From Aquabacter sp040755535 (GTDB lineage Bacteria > Pseudomonadota > Alphaproteobacteria > Rhizobiales > Xanthobacteraceae): a DNA stretch of 64,000 nucleotides. The stretch lies in the NCBI GenBank assembly GCA_040755535.1, contig JBFMAV010000011.1, positions 23,588 to 87,587 of the forward strand, read 5' to 3'. The notes below the pieces were generated by a model, which was not told the DNA's origin, did not search any database, and was given only the letters and a program-made list of their open reading frames with translations. Below, piece by piece: positions 7,339 to 16,301 of this stretch. The stretch's first letter is position 1, and each line of letters starts with the position of its first letter. Made by a program: the position numbers and the translations under genes.

Positions 7339-7363
7339 AACGCCCGGCTGCTGATCAGGTTCC
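7339..7363 (-). promoter_or_regulatory. EcfG-type promoter of the membrane protein/lipoprotein bicistron
   Basis: On the minus strand GGAAC (7363-7359), 16-base spacer, CGTT (7342-7339): exact consensus. It is back to back with the otsB promoter. Confidence 0.83.
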
Positions 7364-7468
7364 GCCCCGCGTCGCATAACCTTCAGCTCGACCTTATCTT
7401 GCGGCGCATCAAGCCTCAGCGCGGCCATAAGATGAAAATTCGACCATGGCGATATTTTGATCGATTTC

Positions 7469-7494
7469 GGAACCCTTGCCGCGTGCGCGGCGTT
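7469..7494 (+). promoter_or_regulatory. EcfG-type promoter of otsBA
   Basis: GGAAC (7469-7473), 17-base spacer, CGTT (7491-7494). It places transcription start near 7500 and so rules out the in-frame ATGs at 7432 and 7498 as otsB starts. Confidence 0.8.
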
Positions 7495-7575
7495 TCCATG
7501 GCGAACCTGATCCATCCGCAGACCGCTCCGCGGCCGCATTGCGCGGTCGGAGCATCGCAGGAGACGACCCCGCCC

Positions 7576-8403
7576 ATGGCCTCATTGCCGCCGCTGATGC
7601 CCGCCCACCGGGACGCGACCCGGGCGGCCCTGCCTTTTGGGCAGGATGACGAGCGCACCCAACTGGAATCCCTCCTCACCGAGGGCGGCAGCGCCCTCTT
7701 TTTCGATGTGGATGGAACGCTCATCGACATCGCGTCCCATCCCGACGGCGTGGACGTGCCATCCCACCTCATTGAGGACCTCGCCATTCTTCATGATGCC
7801 AGCGGCGGCGCCGTGGCCCTGGTGAGCGGCCGTGAGGCGCAGGTGCTCGACCGTCTGTTCGCGCCGCTGCGCTTGCCCCTCTCCGGCATTCACGGCGCAG
7901 AGTTGCGCACCACGGCCTCCGGCGACCTGGCCAGTACCGTCGCGCCTCTGCCTGAGGATGTGCGCGCGGCGCTCGCCGCCCTGACGCGCCGCTTCGAGGG
8001 GCTGCTGGTGGAAGACAAGGGCGCGAGCCTCGCGCTCCATTACCGGTCCATCCCGGCCGCGGCTCCGGAACTGGAAGAGGCCATTGGAGCCATCGTCTCC
8101 CCGCGCTCGCGCACGCTGACCGTGCTGCCGGGGCGCATGGTGTTCGAGGTCAAGGCGCGCGGCCATGATAAGGGCGCGGCGGTCCGCGCCTTCATGGCGC
8201 AAGCGCCCTTCGCCGGCCGGGTGCCGATTTTCTTCGGCGACGATGTCACGGATGAAGCCGGGTTTGCGGCGGTCCGCGAGCTTGGCGGCATCGCAGTGAG
8301 CATCGGCCGCCGGCTTGCCGGTGCCGACGTCATGCTTGAGGACGCCCAGGCGGTGCGTGCGCTGGTTGGCCGGCTGGCCGCCACCGCCCAAGGGAGGGGA
8401 TGA
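7576..8403 (+). CDS. otsB: Trehalose-6-phosphate phosphatase
   Basis: 275 residues, HAD superfamily. Motif I is LFFDVDGTLIDIA (nucleophile Asp, DxDxT) near residue 45, motif II is ALVSGRE, and motif IV is IFFGDDVTDEAGF. The cap region includes SGIHGAE, typical of OtsB. It removes phosphate from trehalose-6-phosphate to give the compatible solute trehalose in the cytoplasm. The start was set at 7576 because the promoter lies at 7469-7494 and AGGAG precedes this ATG, although the spacing is a little long. The stop is one base before the otsA ATG, so the two are coupled. Confidence 0.92.
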   Translation: MASLPPLMPAHRDATRAALPFGQDDERTQLESLLTEGGSALFFDVDGTLIDIASHPDGVDVPSHLIEDLAILHDASGGAVALVSGREAQVLDRLFAPLRLPLSGIHGAELRTTASGDLASTVAPLPEDVRAALAALTRRFEGLLVEDKGASLALHYRSIPAAAPELEEAIGAIVSPRSRTLTVLPGRMVFEVKARGHDKGAAVRAFMAQAPFAGRVPIFFGDDVTDEAGFAAVRELGGIAVSIGRRLAGADVMLEDAQAVRALVGRLAATAQGRG

Positions 8404-8404
8404 C

Positions 8405-9883
8405 ATGTCACGCCTCATTGTCGTGTCCAACCGGGTCGCCGTTCCCGAAGCCAATGGCAAGGTTTCCGCCGGCGGGCTTGCCGTCGCGGTCAATGCGGCG
8501 CTGAAGGAGCGTTCGGGCGTTTGGTTTGGCTGGAGCGGCCGGATCACCGAGCAGCCCTCCGACCGGCCGGCCGTGACCACGCGCAACCGCATCAAATATG
8601 CGGTCATCGACCTCAAGGACAGCGATTACCAGGAATATTACAACGGTTTCGCCAATCGCGTGCTGTGGCCGATCCTGCATTACCGCGTGGATCTCGCCGA
8701 ATTCCAGCGGGCGGAACTCTCCGGCTATATTCGTGTCAACAAGCTCTTCGCGGACCATGTCTCGCGCTTCATCCAGCCCGACGACGTGATCTGGGTGCAC
8801 GACTATCACATGATGCCGCTCGCCAAATATCTGCGCGAGCGCGGGCACCAGAACCGCATCGGCTTCTTCCTGCACATTCCCATGCCGCCGCCGGAGCTGA
8901 TCCAGACCTTGCCGCGCCATGGCGAGATTCTCGGCGCCCTGTCCCAATATGATCTCGTCGGCTTCCAGACCGAGAGCGACCGGGACAATTTCGCGCGCTA
9001 TCTGGTGAGCCGCGACGGCAAGCCGACGTCCGACCCCGCCATGTTCGATGTGGGCGGCCGCAAGGTCCATGTGGCGGCCTTTCCGGTTGGCATCGAGACC
9101 GAAGCCTTCGCCCGGCGCGCCCGCCATGCGGGCCGCACGGACTATGTGAAGGGCTTCCGCAAGAGCCTCGGCGACCGCAAGCTCATTATCGGCGTGGACC
9201 GGCTGGATTATTCCAAGGGCATTCCGCATCGGCTGGAGGCCTACGAGACGCTTCTGCGCACCGCGCCGGAATGGCAGAACCGGGTCACCTTCGCGCAGAT
9301 CACGCCCAAGAGCCGGACCGAAGTGCCCGAATATATCGCGATGGACCGGGCGCTCTCGCACAAGGCGGGCCAGATCAACGGGGCCTTCGGCGACGTGGCC
9401 TGGACGCCGCTGCGCTATGTGAACCGCACCTATTCCCGCTCGGCGCTCGCCGGCTTCTATCGCGCGGCGGCGGTGGCGATGGTGACGCCGCTGCGGGACG
9501 GGATGAATCTGGTGGCGAAGGAATTCGTCGCCGCGCAGGATCCGGAAAATCCCGGCGTCCTCCTCCTGTCGCAGTTCGCGGGCGCGGCGGCGGAACTGTC
9601 GGGCGGGGCGCTCATGGTGAACCCGCACGAGACCGAGGGCATGGCGGCGGCGCTGAAGCGCGCCCTCGACATGCCGCTCGACGAGCGGCGCGAGCGCTAC
9701 GGCGCCATGATGGCGGTGCTGCGCCGCAACGATATCGACCAATGGGCCGAGACCTTCCTGGACGCACTGGTGCCCCCGGCGCGCCAGGAGGCCTCCAGCT
9801 TTCCCAGCCGTTCCCGCACCCCCTTGATCTCCATGGGGCACGGGGCGGGCTGGCAGGGCGTGCACGGCCCGGACTGGCTCTGA
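8405..9883 (+). CDS. otsA: Trehalose-6-phosphate synthase (GT20)
   Basis: 492 residues. It has MSRLIVVSNRVAVP at the N-terminus, VWVHDYHMMPLAKYLR-type and FFLHIPMPP motifs, the donor-binding VDRLDYSKGIPHRLEAYE near residue 265 and DGMNLVAKEFVAAQ near 365, all standard in GT20. The enzyme couples a nucleotide-activated glucose (UDP-glucose in most family members) to glucose-6-phosphate. A GGAGGGG ribosome site overlaps the end of otsB. The two genes give a complete trehalose pathway under the EcfG-type promoter. The stop codon abuts that of the convergent amidase gene. Confidence 0.95.
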   Translation: MSRLIVVSNRVAVPEANGKVSAGGLAVAVNAALKERSGVWFGWSGRITEQPSDRPAVTTRNRIKYAVIDLKDSDYQEYYNGFANRVLWPILHYRVDLAEFQRAELSGYIRVNKLFADHVSRFIQPDDVIWVHDYHMMPLAKYLRERGHQNRIGFFLHIPMPPPELIQTLPRHGEILGALSQYDLVGFQTESDRDNFARYLVSRDGKPTSDPAMFDVGGRKVHVAAFPVGIETEAFARRARHAGRTDYVKGFRKSLGDRKLIIGVDRLDYSKGIPHRLEAYETLLRTAPEWQNRVTFAQITPKSRTEVPEYIAMDRALSHKAGQINGAFGDVAWTPLRYVNRTYSRSALAGFYRAAAVAMVTPLRDGMNLVAKEFVAAQDPENPGVLLLSQFAGAAAELSGGALMVNPHETEGMAAALKRALDMPLDERRERYGAMMAVLRRNDIDQWAETFLDALVPPARQEASSFPSRSRTPLISMGHGAGWQGVHGPDWL

Positions 9884-11062
9884 TCAGCGCGCGAGGGCGG
9901 ACCGGGCAAGGGCGAGAAGCATCTCGTCCTTGCCGCGCGGCGCGATGACCGAGAGGCCCACCGGGCATCCCTCCAAGGTTCCGAGCGGCAGCGAGATCTG
10001 CGGCACGCCGGCATGTCCAGCGGGGCAGAGCAGTTCGAGCGAGCGCGCGCGGAACGCCTCCAGCGCCTCGCCGGACGTGTCGCGCAACGGCGCGATTCCG
10101 GCAGCGGTGGGCAGAACGATCAGCCGGTCGTCGCCGAGCAGCGCATCCATCCGCGCGCGGACGGTTTCCCGGAGCGCGCGCGCCTCGGCCACCTCTGCCG
10201 GGTCCAGGGTCGCGGCGGCGGCGAAGCGTTCGCGCACGCCCGGGCCGAAATTCGGCTTCGTCGCCGTGGCCCAGGCGCCATGGGCGGCCCAGGCCTCGTC
10301 GGACTGGATGAGGCGGAAGGCATTGCGCCAGGCGCCGAGCGCGCCTTCGCCCACATTCACCTCCTCCGGCGCGCCATAGAGCGAGATGAGGCGCGCCATG
10401 CCGTCCGCCAGTGCCGCCGCGACGGCGGGACCGGCCGCCGCGAACAGGTCGGTGGCGAGCAGCAGCCGGCTGGGGGCCGGCTGGGGCGCGAGACCGCCGA
10501 ACAGCACCGCCCCCACCTGTTCGAACAGGACCGGATCGCGGGCGAACCAGCCCACGCTGTCATAAGAAGGCGCGAGCGGCACGGCGCCGTCGATGGCGAT
10601 GCGCCCATGTGTGGGGCGCAGGCCGATAATGCCGCAATAGCTGGCGGGCAGGCGCACCGAGCCCCCCGTGTCCGAGCCGATGGCGAAATCCACGAGCCCG
10701 CCCGCCGTCGCGGCCGCCGAGCCCGAGGAGGAGCCGCCCGGAATGCGGCCGGGCGCGGCCGGATTGACGGGTGTGCCGTAATGGTGGTTCTCGCCATTGA
10801 GGCTCCAGGCCATCTCGTCCGTATGGGTCTTGCCCACGAGACGGGCGCCGGCATCGAGCAGTTTGTCGAGCACCGAGGCGCTTTTTTCGGGAACCGGATG
10901 GGTGGCCAGCCAGTCCGGGCTGCCGGCGGCGGTGGGCACGCCGGCCACGTCGAAAAAGTCCTTCAGCGCGAAGGTGCGGCCCGAGAGCGGGCCTTCGGCG
11001 GTGGGCGCCCATTCCACGAGGCCGTGTGCGACAAAGGCGTTCAATGTGTCTGTGACTGGCAT
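9884..11062 (-). CDS. Amidase signature family hydrolase
   Basis: 392 residues. The Ser-cisSer-Lys triad is visible: Lys34 in FALKDFFDVAG, the Gly/Ser box PGGSSSGSAAA (about 109-117) and the nucleophile Ser in GSDTGGSVRLPAS (Ser135). The length suits a short amidase such as AtzF/glutamyl-amidotransferase-A-like enzymes without an extra domain. Substrate is unknown. It probably belongs functionally to the downstream-coordinate ABC transporter and cytosine-deaminase-like locus on the same strand, although a 580-bp gap separates them. The start at 11062 has GAAGGG upstream; an ATG at 11098 is the alternative. Confidence 0.88.
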   Translation of the reverse strand: MPVTDTLNAFVAHGLVEWAPTAEGPLSGRTFALKDFFDVAGVPTAAGSPDWLATHPVPEKSASVLDKLLDAGARLVGKTHTDEMAWSLNGENHHYGTPVNPAAPGRIPGGSSSGSAAATAGGLVDFAIGSDTGGSVRLPASYCGIIGLRPTHGRIAIDGAVPLAPSYDSVGWFARDPVLFEQVGAVLFGGLAPQPAPSRLLLATDLFAAAGPAVAAALADGMARLISLYGAPEEVNVGEGALGAWRNAFRLIQSDEAWAAHGAWATATKPNFGPGVRERFAAAATLDPAEVAEARALRETVRARMDALLGDDRLIVLPTAAGIAPLRDTSGEALEAFRARSLELLCPAGHAGVPQISLPLGTLEGCPVGLSVIAPRGKDEMLLALARSALAR

Positions 11063-11642
11063 GGCGGACCCTTCAGTGGCGGGGGAAACATAGCGCAATT
11101 CGGCGGCGGCGCGTCGGAGGATGAAGGCGAAGACTTTCGAGAATCGAACGGCTTAGCTTCCGTGGCCTGTGTCTTGGTGCTGGCCCGCGGCAGGCGGGAA
11201 GCAGCAGGTTAGGCTCCAGCGCCTCCAGCCCCGCCTTTTGGGGCGAGGGGGAGGGATGCGGGAGCGGTCGGCATGCCGGCAGGCATGCCTTAAGAAAGTG
11301 GGTGACGTCGGGACCAGCAGTCCGTCCGCTCCCGCGCGGGGATTTGTGGCGTGTCGGCAGCGCCGCGTGGGTTTCTTCTGGTCTCCCATCACGTCCGGGC
11401 GAGCCAGCCCCGGATCGGTGCCTCTGCCCCTTCGGCCTCCTTTGCTCGCGCGCCGGGGTGCGTTAGCCCCGCCGCGTCGGACACCCGCTGCCCCGCACCA
11501 CCCGTCAGGCCGCTCCGGACGCGCCCCTCCTTGGTGCGAGGTGGGGGTACTGTAGCGGCAAATGGGTAATGGGACAATAGTCCTTGTGATATTTTTCCTA
11601 TCAGAGCGCCGCGACGGGCGCTTCGCTCTCGAAACTTCTCCC
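11063..11642. other. 580-bp intergenic region upstream of the amidase gene
   Basis: No reading frame here has a convincing ribosome site or protein-like composition. It should hold the amidase promoter and the end of the ABC-transporter operon transcript. A notable feature is two copies of the palindrome GGCATGCC (11270-11277 and 11282-11289), a possible operator. Otherwise I see nothing definable. Confidence 0.5.
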
Positions 11643-12875
11643 TCAGCCCGGCACATGCAGCGTCGGAGCAGGGCGCGTCACCGTGCGCCGGCCGTCCTTC
11701 ACCGCGAGGCGCACCGGGGCGAGTTCGGCGACCGCCTGGGCGCGCGTCTCGCAGTCCAGCACGACGAAATTCGCGCTCTTGCCGGCCTCGATGCCGTAAT
11801 CGGCGATGTTCATGAGTTTCGCGGAGGACGCGCTCACCATGTCCAGGCAGTCCGCCATGCCGGCGGGCGTGCCCACTTGCGCGACATTGGCATAGAGATT
11901 GGCGATCCGCACCGTGGAACAGTCGCCGAACGGCGTGAAGGGGTTCAGCACATTGTTGGTGGAGAGCGAGCAGGTGACGCCGATCTCCTTCAGCTTGTGC
12001 GCCAGAGCCACGCCGCGCGGGACATTGTGGTCGAACTCGCGGCCGATCAGGAACAGGTCGGTGGAGGGCAGGGCGGTGACCGCGACGCCCGCCTGCGCGA
12101 GGCGCTTGCCCAGCTCCATCAGCCGCGCCTCGGGCACGGCGGAGAGCTTGGTCACATGGCCGATGGCGACGCGCCCGCTAAAGCCGGTCTCCTCCGCGAG
12201 GCGGCAGACTTCCAGCAGGTCCAGATGGTTGGGGTCGAGGCCGAAATCCAGATGGAAGTCGATGTCCACGTCGAACCGCCGCGCCATCTCGAACACGCGG
12301 GCGATCTGGCCGTGGCTGTCCTTGTCCATATAGGGCGCGCCGCCCACCACGTCCGCGCCCATCTCCAGCGCGGCGATCATCACATCCTCGCAGCCGGGAT
12401 CGTCCAGCAGCCCTTCCTGGGGGAAGACGCAGAGTTTCAGGTCGATCGCCCAGGCATAGGCCTGCTTCAGCTTCAGCAGCGCCTTGACCGAGGTGAGGCC
12501 GATGCGCGGGTCCACCTCCACATGGGTCCGCATGCGCTGCGTGCCCTGGAGGATCGCCTTTTCCAGGGTCTTCGTGGCGCGCTCGGTCACGTCCTCTACG
12601 GTAAAGCCCTTCTTGGCGGCAGCGACCGCCGCGATCGCTTCGTCCAGCGTGCCCTTCTGGCACTGGCAGCGGCCGAGCAGGCAGGATTTGTCGAGATGGA
12701 TGTGGGTCTCGCAGAAGCCCGGCACCACCAGCTTGCCGCCGAGATCCTCGGACGGTCCGTCCGCCTCGATCTTCCCCGCGATGGCGGCGAAGCGGCCGTC
12801 CTTGATGCCGATGTCGAGCGACTCGCCCTCGCGGCCGGCGATGCGGGCATTGCGGAAAATATGGTCGAGGCTCAT
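11643..12875 (-). CDS. Cytosine-deaminase-like metal-dependent amidohydrolase
   Basis: 410 residues, TIM-barrel amidohydrolase fold. Metal ligands are His58 and His60 in CETHIHLDKS, a later His in AIGHVTKLS, and an Asp-containing STNNVLNPFTPFGD motif. This set matches cytosine deaminase (CodA) and the AtzC-type aminohydrolases, which act on ring or amide nitrogen. The N-terminal 50 residues and C-terminal 60 form the usual composite beta-sandwich. The substrate cannot be read from sequence; the neighbouring LIV-type transporter and amidase suggest an imported cyclic or amide nitrogen compound. AGGAG precedes the ATG, 20 bp after the transporter gene. Confidence 0.85.
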   Translation of the reverse strand: MSLDHIFRNARIAGREGESLDIGIKDGRFAAIAGKIEADGPSEDLGGKLVVPGFCETHIHLDKSCLLGRCQCQKGTLDEAIAAVAAAKKGFTVEDVTERATKTLEKAILQGTQRMRTHVEVDPRIGLTSVKALLKLKQAYAWAIDLKLCVFPQEGLLDDPGCEDVMIAALEMGADVVGGAPYMDKDSHGQIARVFEMARRFDVDIDFHLDFGLDPNHLDLLEVCRLAEETGFSGRVAIGHVTKLSAVPEARLMELGKRLAQAGVAVTALPSTDLFLIGREFDHNVPRGVALAHKLKEIGVTCSLSTNNVLNPFTPFGDCSTVRIANLYANVAQVGTPAGMADCLDMVSASSAKLMNIADYGIEAGKSANFVVLDCETRAQAVAELAPVRLAVKDGRRTVTRPAPTLHVPG

Positions 12876-12895
12876 GGGGGGCTCCTGAGACGCAA

Positions 12896-15346
12896 TTACG
12901 AGGCGGCGGGACGGGCGCCGAGATAGGCGGCTTCGAGCGCGGCATCGCCGGACAGATCGCGGGCCGTGCCGGCCTTCACCACGCGGCCGGACTCCAGCAC
13001 ATAGGCGCGGTCCGCGACCGTGAGGGCGAGGGCCGCCATCTGGTCCACCAGCAGGAGGGTCACGCCCTCCTCGCGCAGGTCCGCCAGCACGTCGAACACC
13101 TCGTTGATGATGGCCGGGGCGAGCCCGAGCGAGGGTTCGTCGAGCAGCAGGATGTCCGGCTTCGCCATGAGGCCGCGCGCCAGCGCCAGCATCTGCTGCT
13201 CGCCGCCCGAGAGCAGGCCCGCGCGGCTCGCGGCGCGCTCCTTGAGGCGCGGGAAGCGGGCGAACTGCGCCTCCAATTCCTGTTCCAGGGTGGCGGCGTC
13301 GGGCGCATCGCGCCGGGCCGAGGCGCCGAGCAGGATATTGTCGCGCACGCTGAGTTCCGGGAAAACCTGCCGCCCTTCCGGCACCAGAGCGAGGCCCATG
13401 CGGGCGATGCGGTGGGCGGGGAGGGTGGAGACGCGCACATCTTTCAGCACGATGTCGCCAGAGACCGGCCGCAGCAGGCCGGACACCGCCTTCATGGCGG
13501 TGGACTTGCCCGCCCCGTTGGCCCCGAGCAGCGCCACGAGCTCGCCGGGCCGCACCTCGATCTCCACATCCTCCAGCACCGGCGCGGCGCCATAGCCGGC
13601 GGTGAGGCGGAGCGCCGAGAGCACCGCGTCCGCCGGCCCCTGCCAGGGCGTCGGGCGGGCGCGGGCACGGGTCTGGGTGCCGCCGAGATAGGCCGCGATG
13701 ACCTGCGGATTGGCGCGGATCGCGGCCGGCGCGCCTTCGGCGATGGGCCTGCCGGCGTCCAGCACCACGATGTGGTCGGAAATGCCCATGACCAGCGCCA
13801 TGTCGTGCTCCACCAGGATCACGGCGATGCCCGCCTGCGCGATGCGCCGCAGGAGCGCCCCGAGCGCATCCTTGTCTGCGCGCATGAGGCCGGCGGCGGG
13901 CTCGTCCAGCAGCAGCACGCGCGGGCGGGTGGCGAGCGCGCGGGCGATCTCCACGAGCCGCCGGTCCACGTGGGGCAGGTCGTCGGCGCGCGCGGCGAGC
14001 GCGCCGCCATAGCCGACGAAGGCCAGCAAAGCCTCGGCGGTCTGCGCATCCGCGCCCGCGATGCGGACATTCTCGACGACCGAGAGCGTGCCGAACAATT
14101 GGGTGGTCTGGTAAGTGCGCGCGATGCCCGCCCGCGCCACCTTGTAGGCCGGGGCACCGGCGAGATTGTCCGCCGCGCCGAGGCGGATGGTGCCGGCATC
14201 GGGGCGGTAGAAGCCGCCGATCATGTTGAGCACGGTGGTCTTGCCCGCGCCGTTGGGGCCGATCACCGCCGTCACCGCGCCGGGCTGGGCGGTGAAGCCG
14301 ACCCCCGAGGCCGCCTTGACCCCGCCGAAGGAAATGCCGAGCGCTTCGACCACCAGCGGCGCGGCTTTCTCCGGGCGCAGGAGGGCGGACACGTCCGCGC
14401 CCGTGTCGCGCGCGGGGCGCGGATCAATGCGCTTCAGCCGCGCCAGCAGGCCCACGAGGCCCTCCGGCGCGATCCAGAGCACGCCGAGCAGCAGGGCGCC
14501 GAAGATCAGGAGGCGATATTCGGCAAGGTCGGAGAGAAGTTCGGGCAGGCCCGCCACCACCAGCGCCCCGATCACCGGCCCGAGCACCGTGCCCGCCCCG
14601 CCCAGCACCACGGCGAACAGGAACAGGATGGACTGGGAGAAGGGAAAGGAGCCGGGGCTGATGAACATGAGGAGCGGCGCGAACACCGCGCCCGCCAGCC
14701 CCGCCAGCGCCGCCGAGAGGGCGAAGGCGAGGGTCTTGAGGCTCACGGGGTTGAGGCCCACCGACTGGGCCGCCACCTCGCTGTCGCGCACCGCCCGCAT
14801 GGCGCGCCCCAGCCGGCTGTCGGAGAGGCGCCAGAAGCCCAGCAGGCAGAGGGTCGCGAGCGCGACCGCGAGCAGCGCCATCTCCTTTTCCGCGAAGACC
14901 AGCGGGCCGATGCTGGGGGGCAGGATGCCCATGAGCCCGTTGGCCCCGCCGGTCACGTCGCGCCATTCGATGAGGCCATGCTCGACGATGAAGGCGAAGG
15001 CGATGGTCACCATGGCAAGATACGGCCCGGAGACGCGCAGCGCGGGCAGCGCCAGCAGCGCCCCGACCAGCCCGGCGACCAGCACCGCCACGGGCAGCGC
15101 CGCGAAGAAGTCCCAGCCCTTCAGGATCAGGATGCCGGAGACATAGGCTCCGATGGCATAGAAGCCCACATGGCCGAGCGAGACCTGGCCGGCAAGGCCG
15201 AGCAGGATGTTGAGCCCCACGCCGACGATGACGGTGAGGGCGATGAGCGCGATGACGAACAGCGTGTAGCTTTCCGCCACCAGGCAGAAGCCGGCGAGCG
15301 CGGCGGCGCCGAGCAGGATGGCGAAGGGCAGCAGGAAGCGGGCCAT
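12896..15346 (-). CDS. LIV-type ABC transporter fusion: LivM permease + LivG ATPase + LivF ATPase
   Basis: 816 residues in one frame. Residues 1-305 are a LivM-like permease with about eight to ten membrane segments and the typical ILLGLAGQVSLGHVGFYAIG stretch. Residues about 335-565 are a LivG-like ATPase (Walker A GPNGAGKTT near 366, Walker B VLLLDEPAAG). Residues about 580-816 are a LivF-like ATPase (GANGAGKST near 608, signature LLSGGEQQML, Walker B ILLLDEPSLG). The first ATPase lacks a glycine-containing signature motif: it reads LPHVDRRLVEIARAL where LivG proteins have about LPYGDQRRLEIARAL. It probably imports the substrate of the adjacent amidohydrolase together with LivH and the binding protein. 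Confidence 0.9.
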   Translation of the reverse strand: MARFLLPFAILLGAAALAGFCLVAESYTLFVIALIALTVIVGVGLNILLGLAGQVSLGHVGFYAIGAYVSGILILKGWDFFAALPVAVLVAGLVGALLALPALRVSGPYLAMVTIAFAFIVEHGLIEWRDVTGGANGLMGILPPSIGPLVFAEKEMALLAVALATLCLLGFWRLSDSRLGRAMRAVRDSEVAAQSVGLNPVSLKTLAFALSAALAGLAGAVFAPLLMFISPGSFPFSQSILFLFAVVLGGAGTVLGPVIGALVVAGLPELLSDLAEYRLLIFGALLLGVLWIAPEGLVGLLARLKRIDPRPARDTGADVSALLRPEKAAPLVVEALGISFGGVKAASGVGFTAQPGAVTAVIGPNGAGKTTVLNMIGGFYRPDAGTIRLGAADNLAGAPAYKVARAGIARTYQTTQLFGTLSVVENVRIAGADAQTAEALLAFVGYGGALAARADDLPHVDRRLVEIARALATRPRVLLLDEPAAGLMRADKDALGALLRRIAQAGIAVILVEHDMALVMGISDHIVVLDAGRPIAEGAPAAIRANPQVIAAYLGGTQTRARARPTPWQGPADAVLSALRLTAGYGAAPVLEDVEIEVRPGELVALLGANGAGKSTAMKAVSGLLRPVSGDIVLKDVRVSTLPAHRIARMGLALVPEGRQVFPELSVRDNILLGASARRDAPDAATLEQELEAQFARFPRLKERAASRAGLLSGGEQQMLALARGLMAKPDILLLDEPSLGLAPAIINEVFDVLADLREEGVTLLLVDQMAALALTVADRAYVLESGRVVKAGTARDLSGDAALEAAYLGARPAAS

Positions 15347-15347
15347 C

Positions 15348-16220
15348 TCACACCTTCTTCACGGCGGCGCGGCCGAACAGGCCGTTGGGCATCAGGGCCA
15401 GCGCCGCGATGACGGCGGAGAAGACCAGGATCTGGGTGTAGGAGGAGCCGAGCGTCGCGGTGATGAGCGCCTCGGCGAGCCCATAGAGGAAGCCCGCCGC
15501 CATGATGCCCGAGGCCGAGCCGATGCCGCCCAGGATCGCCACCGCGAAGGCCTTGATGCCGAACATCAGCCCCATGTCGGAGGAGACCGACAGCAAGGGC
15601 GCGATCAGCATGCCGGCGACGCCCGCCAGCACGGCGGACGCGGCGAAGGAGAGCGCGATGGCGCGCTTCACGTCGATGCCCATGAGGCGGGCGGCGGCGG
15701 GATTTTGCACCACCGCCAGCAGCCGCTTGCCCGCCGCCGTGCGGTTCAGCAGCACATGCAGCGCCAGCGCAATGGCAAGCCCGATCACCGGGATGATGAG
15801 CTGCAAAGGATAGACGCCCGCGCCGAACACCGAGACCGGCGACACCGCCAGCGCCGAGGGCAGCGAGCGCGGCTCCTTGCCGAAGCCGAACATCACCGCA
15901 TTGTCGAGGATGATGCCGCCCGCCACCGTCGCCATGAGCCAGGCATTGGAGCCGCGCGCAACGAAGGGACGCACCAGGAAGCGTTCCACCGCGAGGCCGA
16001 ACAGGGCGCAGAGCAGGAGGGCGAGCGGGATGGCCAGCGCCACCGGCAGGCCGAAGGTGATCCAGAGCGTGTAGCAGAGCACGGCGCCCAGCATCACGGA
16101 GGAGCCCTGGGAAAAATTCACCGTGTTCGAGACCGCATAGGTCACGTGATAGCCGAGCGCGATGAGCCCATACATGGCGCCCAGCGACAGGCCCGAGACG
16201 ATGGCGGAAACGATCAGCAT
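15348..16220 (-). CDS. LivH-type ABC transporter permease
   Basis: 290 residues, eight or so membrane segments, starting MLIVSAIVSGLSLGAMYGLI and including YAVSNTVNFSQGSSVMLGA, the signature of branched-chain-amino-acid-type inner-membrane permeases. The cytoplasmic coupling loop is near LLAVVQNPAAARLMGIDV. It would pair with the LivM half of the fusion protein. The start is set by GAGGAGG six bases upstream; the frame extends further upstream into the intergenic hairpin. Its stop is one base before the fusion gene ATG, showing a tight operon. Confidence 0.92.
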   Translation of the reverse strand: MLIVSAIVSGLSLGAMYGLIALGYHVTYAVSNTVNFSQGSSVMLGAVLCYTLWITFGLPVALAIPLALLLCALFGLAVERFLVRPFVARGSNAWLMATVAGGIILDNAVMFGFGKEPRSLPSALAVSPVSVFGAGVYPLQLIIPVIGLAIALALHVLLNRTAAGKRLLAVVQNPAAARLMGIDVKRAIALSFAASAVLAGVAGMLIAPLLSVSSDMGLMFGIKAFAVAILGGIGSASGIMAAGFLYGLAEALITATLGSSYTQILVFSAVIAALALMPNGLFGRAAVKKV

Positions 16221-16260
16221 GGGCGGCCTCCTCGGCTCTTCTTTTTGGTGTGAGTCGCCT

Positions 16261-16290
16261 TCCCCCTCTCCCACCAGCGGGAGAGGGGGA
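16261..16290. repeat. Perfect intergenic hairpin between the binding-protein and livH genes
   Basis: A 12-bp perfect stem (TCCCCCTCTCCC / GGGAGAGGGGGA) with a 6-base loop. It is well placed to attenuate or stabilise mRNA after the highly expressed binding-protein gene. A shorter version of the same arms occurs at 25942-25965. Confidence 0.7.
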
Positions 16291-16301
16291 AGCGCGCATC
16301 C

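Noticed and set aside
11169..11656. Open frames in the gap upstream of the amidase gene
   Set aside because: Arg/Pro/Ser-biased, no ribosome sites and mutually overlapping on both strands; more likely non-coding.
13412..15412. 666-codon open frame on the plus strand
   Set aside because: Antisense shadow of the LivM-LivG-LivF fusion; His/Arg/Gln-rich, no ribosome site or recognisable domain.
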